DNA of 64,000 nucleotides from Fluviispira vulneris (GTDB lineage Bacteria; Bdellovibrionota_B; Oligoflexia; Silvanigrellales; Silvanigrellaceae): contig NZ_JACRSE010000003.1 in NCBI RefSeq assembly GCF_014281055.1, forward strand, positions 1 to 64,000, given 5' to 3'. Both the position numbers and the translations under genes were made by a program. This document shows, piece by piece, positions 58,000 through 64,000 of the stretch. The stretch's first letter is position 1, and each line of letters begins with the position of its first letter. Under the pieces are notes generated by a model. It saw only the letters and a list, made by a program, of their open reading frames with translations. It ran no database searches and was not told the DNA's origin.

Positions 58000-59259
58000 A
58001 TGGTAGCTACTCTTTCTTTTTTAGGCAAAGAACTGGCAGCAAACCTTGCTTTTGAAAAACCCCTACATGATTATCATGAATTGGGGTCTTCTATTCTTTT
58101 ATCTCAAAATATTATTTTAAATAATAATATTCTCATCCGTAGCGAAAATCTCGATACTCTGAAATTTCTATATTCAACACATACCAAGTTTAATATTATT
58201 TATATAGATCCTCCATACAATACAGGATTAAAATTAACCTATAAAGATAGTTTTAAAAGTCTTTTAGAAAGTCAAGACGCTTGGCTTTGCATGATTTATC
58301 CACGTATTATTTTAGCCCATAAAATTTTACAGGAAAATGGTGTTATATTTGTCTCTATAGATGATCGTGAGAACGCAAATTTAACCATATTAATGCGTGA
58401 AGTTTTTGGTATCAATAATCATATTGGGACTATTAAATGGCGCAAAAAAAATAAGCCTTCATTTTTAGATAAACATCTAGGAAATGTTATCGAATATATC
58501 CTTGTTTTTGCCAAAAATAAAAATAAATTATTGAAATTAGTCGGTGAAAAAAGCACTGAAATAAGTCGCCCTGTTCTCAATTTTACCAACCCAATTTCGA
58601 ACCGCATCTTGCTTGCTGGAACAAAAGCAAAATGCAAAGATGGGGTTTATCCAAAAGGTATGTATACAAATCGCACTCTAAGTTTAGAATTAAAACAGGA
58701 TGCCGTGATTAAGAATGGGCTTCTTTTACATAATACCGAAGTAAGCGGTAAATTCAGAGTTTCCCAAGAAATTCTAGACAAAAGCGTTTTTATCACAAAA
58801 ACATTCGGCTTAAGACGAAGTATTCTTGAAAGTGAACAGGTACAAAGACACGCCACAGATGATGCCACTCACAATTTTGAAAGCAATGAAGATGCAGAAA
58901 CACAACTAAAATCTTTATTCAATGGTGAAAAGGTCTTTGACTTTCCAAAACCTGTAGGACTTTTAAAACACCTTATATCTATGTACCAAACAGAAAATAA
59001 AAGTGAAAAAATTCACTGTCTTGATTTCTTTGCTGGCAGTGCAACTCTTGCCCAAGCTGTCTATGATTTAAATTTTGAAAAACAAAATAAATATTTATTT
59101 TGTTGTGTTCAAAGTGAGGAAAAAATTAATAAATCTGTAAATTATAATGGTTTATATACAGTCGCTGATATTGCACAACATCGTATAAGAGCTATTGAAG
59201 AGAAGTACAAAATTTTTCCTAGATGCAAAATTTTCACAACAAAAAGTCAAAAAAATTAA
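58000..59259 (+). CDS. Orphan adenine-specific DNA methyltransferase (Mod-like)
   Basis: A 419-residue beta-class N6-adenine methyltransferase: the catalytic motif IV IYIDPPYNTG comes first, and the SAM-binding motif LDFFAGSATLAQAVYDL is C-terminal, with FPKPVGLL between them. This order and EYILVFAKNK match type III Mod subunits, but the protein is much shorter than typical Mods (600+ residues), so part of the target-recognition region is reduced. No restriction (Res) gene is next to it; the following genes form a motor operon. It may act in gene regulation or as the remains of a restriction system. Confidence 0.82.
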   Translation: MVATLSFLGKELAANLAFEKPLHDYHELGSSILLSQNIILNNNILIRSENLDTLKFLYSTHTKFNIIYIDPPYNTGLKLTYKDSFKSLLESQDAWLCMIYPRIILAHKILQENGVIFVSIDDRENANLTILMREVFGINNHIGTIKWRKKNKPSFLDKHLGNVIEYILVFAKNKNKLLKLVGEKSTEISRPVLNFTNPISNRILLAGTKAKCKDGVYPKGMYTNRTLSLELKQDAVIKNGLLLHNTEVSGKFRVSQEILDKSVFITKTFGLRRSILESEQVQRHATDDATHNFESNEDAETQLKSLFNGEKVFDFPKPVGLLKHLISMYQTENKSEKIHCLDFFAGSATLAQAVYDLNFEKQNKYLFCCVQSEEKINKSVNYNGLYTVADIAQHRIRAIEEKYKIFPRCKIFTTKSQKN

Positions 59260-59335
59260 TACTTATCATTGATATTAAAGAATTATTAATTCAAAATATA
59301 TCTCAGCGATTGAATTTACATATTTGAGGGATAAA

Positions 59336-59641
59336 ATGTTTTATTCAAAGCTTTTCAATATAAATTACCTTATATATTTTTTATCTTTTATAAGTTTATT
59401 TTGTGTATGGAAGAGCTTTTCTCAACCTTTAGATGATCAAAGAAAATCAATAAAAATTGAAGGAGAACCAGAGGGGGCTGATGTTTCTGATATCCCTCTT
59501 TCCCCATTTGAATATGATTTTGATTCTTTTAATACAGGCTTTAAACCAGAAAAAGAATTGATTGATTTATTAGACAGACCAGAAGAGTTAACAGGAATGA
59601 CTCAAAAAGAATTAACACTAGAATTTGATATGAAAAAATAA
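59336..59641 (+). CDS. Small exported protein heading the motor operon
   Basis: A 101-residue protein with an N-terminal hydrophobic signal/anchor (residues about 10-28, YLIYFLSFISLFCVW, then SFSQ). The mature part is acidic and Pro-rich (EGEPEGADVSDIPLSPFEYD), without a known domain. Start 59336 follows GAGGG. It ends nine bases before the TolQ-like gene, so it is a member of that operon and may be a periplasmic component of the complex. Confidence 0.65.
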   Translation: MFYSKLFNINYLIYFLSFISLFCVWKSFSQPLDDQRKSIKIEGEPEGADVSDIPLSPFEYDFDSFNTGFKPEKELIDLLDRPEELTGMTQKELTLEFDMKK

Positions 59642-59650
59642 GGGGTTTTT

Positions 59651-60469
59651 ATGTTAAATGATATATTCATGATGTATCGAAATGGTGAAATCATCCCTTA
59701 TGTCCTACTCGCAATAGTTGCCGTCGGATATATAATCATCTTCGAAAAATTTATTGTTCTTCAATTTGTTTACCGTATTAATTTTGAAAAATACAATACA
59801 CAAATGAAAAAAATGCTCACTGCAAATGATATGGAAAGAGCTAGAAATTTTAGTCGTGCGACTTCGAGAACGACCGTCCCTATGCTCGCAATCAAGGCTA
59901 TTGATGCATATGAAACCGACCCCATGCGCGTGCGTTCTGCTGTCTCTGAAGAGAGCTTAAGATTTTTCCCACGCATACGCAGACGTATCAACCAACTTCC
60001 AAACTTAGCAGCCACTTGTGTCCTTTTGGGAGCCATTGCCGCTGTGCAAGGAATATGGGGTTCATTTCATATGGTTGAAGGTCTTGAGCTTGGTATAAAA
60101 AGCTTTGCCTTTTCTTCTGGTCTTTCCCATGCATTGTTACCTTTAACAATTTCCCTCGTATCAGCTGTTGTCCTTATGCTACCTTTTGGAATTTTGGACG
60201 CAATTGCTTGGAGATTAGAAGCAGAGATGGAACATAGTTTATGCGTAATTCTTAATATTTTATCACCAGAAATGCAACCGATGTTTGCTGGTGGTGGTGG
60301 CTCATCAAACAATAATAACTCAAATGATGATTCACAAGGCGGAGGATATTCACCATCTTCTGGTGGCATGGATGCGGATGACGACATGGATGACAAACCA
60401 AGGAGAGCAGGAAATGAAGGCGGGGCAAGTAGTCTACAAGAAGTTCCTGACGAAGAAGAAATTATCTAG
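59651..60469 (+). CDS. TolQ/ExbB/MotA-family proton channel subunit
   Basis: A 272-residue inner-membrane protein with three transmembrane helices: residues about 16-37 (IPYVLLAIVAVGYIIIF), 115-140 (LPNLAATCVLLGAIAAVQGI) and 160-185 (LLPLTISLVSAVVLMLPFGI). The middle loop has LEEA-like SEESLRFFPRIRRRINQLP, as in TolQ/ExbB and the AglR gliding-motor subunit of Myxococcus. The usual 'GLLGTVxG' is altered (VLLGAIAAVQG). The C-terminal tail is low complexity, Gly/Asn/Ser/Asp-rich, and very acidic. Two TolR-like genes follow, giving the Q-R-R arrangement of the Agl motor. Confidence 0.82.
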   Translation: MLNDIFMMYRNGEIIPYVLLAIVAVGYIIIFEKFIVLQFVYRINFEKYNTQMKKMLTANDMERARNFSRATSRTTVPMLAIKAIDAYETDPMRVRSAVSEESLRFFPRIRRRINQLPNLAATCVLLGAIAAVQGIWGSFHMVEGLELGIKSFAFSSGLSHALLPLTISLVSAVVLMLPFGILDAIAWRLEAEMEHSLCVILNILSPEMQPMFAGGGGSSNNNNSNDDSQGGGYSPSSGGMDADDDMDDKPRRAGNEGGASSLQEVPDEEEII

Positions 60470-60983
60470 CTTTGGCTGGACACATTGGGGATTTGCACTC
60501 ATTGTGACAATTGGTCTTGGAATTTTATTTACATTTATAGAACTGGTAAAAATGCATGATAGAAGAGTCGTTTTTTTTAATATCAGAACTGTAAATACAG
60601 AATACTCAAAAACTGAGCCCATTAAAAATGAAGCTGTTCTCACAAATAATTCACCTGTTTTTGTATTTTTAAAAGACAATGTCTTATTTGGTTCATTAAA
60701 AAGTATTATAGCACCTCAACCTAATAATGATGTCCTTATTTTAGGAGAAAATTGGAAAGAAGATTTTCTTGAAAAGATAAGTTTTTATAAAAATAAAAGG
60801 TTAATATTTCCCACAAAAGTATTTGGTATAGTTTTCGAAAGAAGTCTTACATATGAAAAACATGCGGAAATATTGCAACAAGCTTTCGAAGTTATAACTC
60901 TCGAAAATCAAATTTTAGGGAAAACACCTTTAAAAAAATCTTATCCTGCAATTGTTTTTTTAGACGCAATTAAATTTCCATGA
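60414..60983 (+). CDS. Single-TM protein, TolR/ExbD-like motor component 1
   Basis: A 189-residue protein with one N-terminal transmembrane helix (WGFALIVTIGLGILFTFIEL) and a periplasmic domain without a strong family match (VFVFLKDNVLFGSL; LPAIVFLDAIKFP-like end). The likely ATG at 60414 sits behind AGGAGAGCAGG and overlaps the TolQ-like gene by 56 bases in another frame. The helix near the start and its position after a TolQ homolog suggest a TolR/ExbD role; the aspartate expected in the TolR helix is not seen, so the proton-path function is uncertain. Confidence 0.55.
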   Translation: MKAGQVVYKKFLTKKKLSSFGWTHWGFALIVTIGLGILFTFIELVKMHDRRVVFFNIRTVNTEYSKTEPIKNEAVLTNNSPVFVFLKDNVLFGSLKSIIAPQPNNDVLILGENWKEDFLEKISFYKNKRLIFPTKVFGIVFERSLTYEKHAEILQQAFEVITLENQILGKTPLKKSYPAIVFLDAIKFP

Positions 60984-60991
60984 GGAAATAA

Positions 60992-61534
60992 ATGTTTACG
61001 AGAGCAACCAAAAAATTTGGAGTTTGGAAAGAAGAAAGAGAGAGCTCTAAAATTTTTTATTTGGTAACATCTCGGCATTTTTTCTTTTCACTTGCTATTG
61101 CTGCATTCGTAAGCTGGATTATATTTCTTATTACTATTAAAGTTCGTCAAGAATTTTATGTCATGGAATCTACAACAAAATCATTTACAAAATTCAAAAA
61201 TCTTAAAAAAATAAATCCTGGCTTTTATTTTACAGAAAGAAGATCAGCTCTTTCTATTCTATTACTACTTGATAAAGAATCAGGGTTTAAAATTTTTTTT
61301 GATACTGGCAAATCTTTTTACTTGCCAAAGCAAGCAAATGAGTTTTTAAAATACCTTGAAGAGCGTCGACAAAATATAATGTTAACGTCAATGCTCATGC
61401 GTATAGAAGATCGATCCATTTCACGAGTTAAAATATGGTCTGATAACAATGTTTCATTTAAAGATATTCGTTATATTATGAAATTATTTTCACAATATGG
61501 GTATGATGATTTTGATTTCGTGGTCGAGAGGTAA
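60992..61534 (+). CDS. Single-TM protein, TolR/ExbD-like motor component 2
   Basis: A 180-residue protein with one transmembrane helix (residues about 30-50, FFFSLAIAAFVSWIIFLITI) and a periplasmic domain with ExbD-like topology, including IKIWSDNNVSFKDI and YDDFDFVVE at the end. As with the preceding gene, the helix lacks the canonical aspartate. Nine bases separate the two genes and five bases separate this one from the next, so they are translated together. Confidence 0.6.
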   Translation: MFTRATKKFGVWKEERESSKIFYLVTSRHFFFSLAIAAFVSWIIFLITIKVRQEFYVMESTTKSFTKFKNLKKINPGFYFTERRSALSILLLLDKESGFKIFFDTGKSFYLPKQANEFLKYLEERRQNIMLTSMLMRIEDRSISRVKIWSDNNVSFKDIRYIMKLFSQYGYDDFDFVVER

Positions 61535-61539
61535 ACTCT

Positions 61540-63309
61540 ATGGCAGGAAATTATTTTAAAGGAATGAAAAGAAAAAAAATTTTATCCGATAATGCATATC
61601 TTCATTTAGTCGTTTTTCAAACAGGCTCAATTCAAGTTGAAAAAAAATTAAAAATCTCTTCACTATTTACAAAAAAAGTGAATATTGGTTCTAAACCCAC
61701 CTGTGATCTTTTTATTCCATATGCCCGTACTCTACTTGAAATGTGTATTTTTAGAATTGGCAGAAGTTATGTTGATATTATTTTAGATCCTCGATTCGAT
61801 GGATTTTTAAATTCAGGCAATAAATATGGTGAATTAAAAGAATTTACATCTCCGCGTGGATCCTTAGCAAAATTAACATCGATAGAAGATCCTCTCATAG
61901 TTCCACTCGAGTATGGCTCAAGAGGTACAATCCGTTACAGCGGCTTTGATATTGCATTTAAAATAGAAAAAGAACAAATACCAAAGAAGTATCCTAATTT
62001 AAAAGGCGCAGAGAACAGTCCATTTGCCTTGCCTCCGTATGATGTCTCCATTGAGCGCAATGTGATTCCAATCAGTTTAATAGCTACGGGACTTGCATTC
62101 ATACCTGTACTTTTTTGGTTATTAAATGCACCTATGAAATCCGAAACGGGTCTTATAAATTTACCCACAGAAGTGTCTCTCGGTTTTATTGCTCCAGACA
62201 ATTTAAGACTACTTCCTTTTGTGTTTAAAACTCAATACTCTGAAGAGAATGCTACAAAACTTGCTGTATTTTGGGTAAGAGAATTGCAAAAAAGGTGGGA
62301 ATATGCAGAAGAAGGAAAAGAATATCAATCCATAATTCCATTTTTAAGAAATGCACATAAATATATTGACTTTGAAACTCCATACGAAAATTGGGAAAAA
62401 AAGATATTTGATAACTACAAGAATATTGATCAATCTATTCCTTTTTTTACACTAGAAAGATATTATAAATATTTAAAACCCTATCCAGCATTTTTTACGA
62501 CAATTTCTGGCAATGATGGAGAGTCTCAATTTGTTACTTTAATAAAGAGAATAAGTCAACTCAAAAAAGCAGATGCAGCTATAGTTGAATATTTAACCAG
62601 TGAACATGAAATATTAAAAGATTATTATAAAAAAGAATTTAATGCTAAAAAAATTGGAATTGTAGAACCACCATCGACAGGTCAAGTGCTTGGTCGCCAA
62701 CCTGCTAAATCATTTTATACAGAATTTCAACAATATAAAGATGCAGAGAGAAATGCAAGCATCGCTGAATCATCTGATTTTAGAAGGTCTTTTTATCAAG
62801 ATATCGAGAAAAACAAAGAAATACTAGAAAGACAATCCTCATTACTTTCAACTCCAGTTATTTGGATAACAAACTCAAACTTAATTATTCCAGCGAATAT
62901 TAAAAGAATTTATGATAATGAAAATAAAGAAACAGAATTTGCAAATATGTGGCACAATGCCTTGTATTCTACGGGTGTTTATAAGATACCAGATCTTCCA
63001 CCCCCCAAAGCATACATTGATATAAAAATGGTTGAGTTTGCAATTTTTAATAAAAAAGAAGAATTAAGATCATGTTATAATACTGTGTTACGCAAAAACC
63101 CTGTGTTACAAGGAAACTTAATATTAAGATGGCGTATATTAGAAAGTGGTAAGGCAGCAAATATTGTGGTTTTGAAATCAAGCATTCAGGATCAGAATCT
63201 GCTAACTTGCATCGAGTCTAGAATATCGGTTTGGAATTTTCCAAAACCAAAGAACGGTTCAGTTATTGTCACTTACCCATTTCAATTTATTGTGACGCAG
63301 AAAAAGTGA
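61540..63309 (+). CDS. FHA-like, transmembrane, AgmX/PglI C-terminal domain protein
   Basis: A 589-residue protein. Residues about 20-145 look like a cytoplasmic FHA-type domain (VNIGSKPTCDLFIPYART). One transmembrane helix follows (about 180-200, SLIATGLAFIPVLFWLL), then a long periplasmic region, and at about 505-588 an AgmX/PglI-type TonB-like domain: EELRSCYNTVLRKNPVLQGN, LILRWRILESGKAANIV and VWNFPKPKNGSVIVTYPFQF. This domain order is known from Myxococcus gliding/Glt proteins that link an inner-membrane motor to the periplasm and outer membrane. With the TolQ/R-like genes it probably forms an energised trans-envelope machine. Confidence 0.72.
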   Translation: MAGNYFKGMKRKKILSDNAYLHLVVFQTGSIQVEKKLKISSLFTKKVNIGSKPTCDLFIPYARTLLEMCIFRIGRSYVDIILDPRFDGFLNSGNKYGELKEFTSPRGSLAKLTSIEDPLIVPLEYGSRGTIRYSGFDIAFKIEKEQIPKKYPNLKGAENSPFALPPYDVSIERNVIPISLIATGLAFIPVLFWLLNAPMKSETGLINLPTEVSLGFIAPDNLRLLPFVFKTQYSEENATKLAVFWVRELQKRWEYAEEGKEYQSIIPFLRNAHKYIDFETPYENWEKKIFDNYKNIDQSIPFFTLERYYKYLKPYPAFFTTISGNDGESQFVTLIKRISQLKKADAAIVEYLTSEHEILKDYYKKEFNAKKIGIVEPPSTGQVLGRQPAKSFYTEFQQYKDAERNASIAESSDFRRSFYQDIEKNKEILERQSSLLSTPVIWITNSNLIIPANIKRIYDNENKETEFANMWHNALYSTGVYKIPDLPPPKAYIDIKMVEFAIFNKKEELRSCYNTVLRKNPVLQGNLILRWRILESGKAANIVVLKSSIQDQNLLTCIESRISVWNFPKPKNGSVIVTYPFQFIVTQKK

Positions 63310-63320
63310 TTGGAATTTAA

Positions 63321-64000
63321 ATGGACGATTTTTCTTTAAAAATCATTCCACTCGGCGGATGTGGCGAGATTGGAATGAACATGACACTTTTATGTGTCAT
63401 GGATAAATATTTTTTTGTCGATGGTGGAGCTTTATTTCCGGATGCTTCTCTCTTAGGTGTAGATCTCATATTGCCTGACACAAAATTTATTGATGAAAAC
63501 CAAATTTGGCCTGAAGCTTGGCTTATTACACATGGACACGAAGATCATATTGGTGCCCTTCCACATCTCTATAAAAAATACCCAGCACCAATTTATGGAA
63601 CTGAATTTACAATTGAACTCATAAAAGCAAAATTTGATGATGCAAATATTAATGATGCTATATTAAATAAATGGGGCTTTTTTCAAACTGTTTTTTTTAG
63701 AAATTTAAAAGTTACACCTTTTCCGGTCAATCACAGCATTGCAGATGCTTCTGGTCTTTTTTTTGAAACTCAGCTGGGAAATATCCTGCATATGGGAGAT
63801 TTTCGCATAGATTATTATCCCCCTGAAAAAAGTATGACCCATGAAAATATCAAAAAAGTTATAAACGGTAAAAAAGTTCACCTTATGATGAGTGACAGTA
63901 CAAATTCGTTTCAAACTGGCACAGATTTCAGCGAAACAGAAGTTTTACCAAGCATAGTTGATTATTTAGACAAAGCTGAAGGTATTGTCGTTATTGCAAC
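63321..64000 (+). CDS. rnj: Ribonuclease J (partial, cut by the window end)
   Basis: Beta-CASP metallo-beta-lactamase ribonuclease for mRNA and rRNA processing. The first 226 codons are present. MBL motifs: PLGGCGEIGMNM at the start, FFVDGGALFPD, the metal motif THGHEDHIGALPHL, FPVNHSIADASGL, HMGDFRID, and MSDSTNSFQTGTDFSE, the usual 'DSTN' block. Eleven bases follow the AgmX-like stop. It continues beyond base 64000, where the beta-CASP and C-terminal domains should lie. It is probably co-transcribed with the motor genes, although it may have its own promoter. Confidence 0.95.
   Translation, partial: MDDFSLKIIPLGGCGEIGMNMTLLCVMDKYFFVDGGALFPDASLLGVDLILPDTKFIDENQIWPEAWLITHGHEDHIGALPHLYKKYPAPIYGTEFTIELIKAKFDDANINDAILNKWGFFQTVFFRNLKVTPFPVNHSIADASGLFFETQLGNILHMGDFRIDYYPPEKSMTHENIKKVINGKKVHLMMSDSTNSFQTGTDFSETEVLPSIVDYLDKAEGIVVIA

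Overview
The window is an AT-rich stretch of a Gram-negative bacterial chromosome. It opens with the 5' end of a 16S rRNA gene on the minus strand. LPS-type glycosyltransferases, lipoprotein signal peptides, an OmpA-family protein, periplasmic methionine sulfoxide reductases and a TolQ/TolR-like motor with an AgmX/PglI-type partner indicate a diderm. These traits, the low GC and the general gene content fit the Bdellovibrionota/Oligoflexia, perhaps Silvanigrellales. That placement is an inference from memory of gene content; no database search was possible.

Layout. 1-3.9 kb: rRNA start and promoter, then guaB-guaA (GMP synthesis). 3.9-12.4 kb: an accessory, partly decayed surface-glycan region. 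It holds a PhyH-like dioxygenase, a zinc-ribbon methyltransferase, an FkbM-like protein, GT2 and GT9 glycosyltransferases, and relics of an IS66-like transposase, a beta-lactamase-family hydrolase and an isochorismatase-like hydrolase. 12.5-23.6 kb: mostly housekeeping genes (ahcY, sfsA, hslO, galE, grpE, serS) plus a large secreted leucine-rich-repeat protein and an LpoA-like protein. 23.6-26.7 kb: a three-module sulfur enzyme (cysteine desulfurase, ETHE1-type persulfide dioxygenase, rhodanese) followed by a phosphopantetheinyl transferase. 27-32 kb: amino-acid permease, periplasmic msrA-msrB, small secreted proteins, and a gene split by a -1 shift at a canonical slippery heptamer. 32-41 kb (mainly minus strand): groES-groEL, dCMP deaminase, a B12-dependent acyl-CoA mutase large subunit, queG, a CDF metal exporter and trmB.

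41-57 kb: an OmpA-family protein, an aerolysin-like pore-forming protein without a signal peptide, a secreted triple-repeat protein, an MlaF-like ATPase, a divergent UvrA paralog, psd, a GNAT protein and a thioesterase. Two tandem copies follow of a lipoprotein kexin-like subtilase plus a small secreted protein, the arrangement known for Aeromonas serine protease (ASP) and its external chaperone ORF2. 57-64 kb: 5-formyl-THF cyclo-ligase, a very acidic small protein coupled to an orphan Mod-type DNA methyltransferase, and a motor operon (secreted protein, TolQ/ExbB-like channel, two single-TM proteins, FHA-like/TM/AgmX-PglI protein) running into RNase J, which is cut by the window end.

The most unusual items are the desulfurase-dioxygenase-rhodanese fusion, the duplicated lipoprotease/chaperone modules, the candidate -1 frameshift gene and the aerolysin-like protein. 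Several genes have better start codons than the longest reading frame gives; these were chosen from visible Shine-Dalgarno (SD) sequences and signal peptides.
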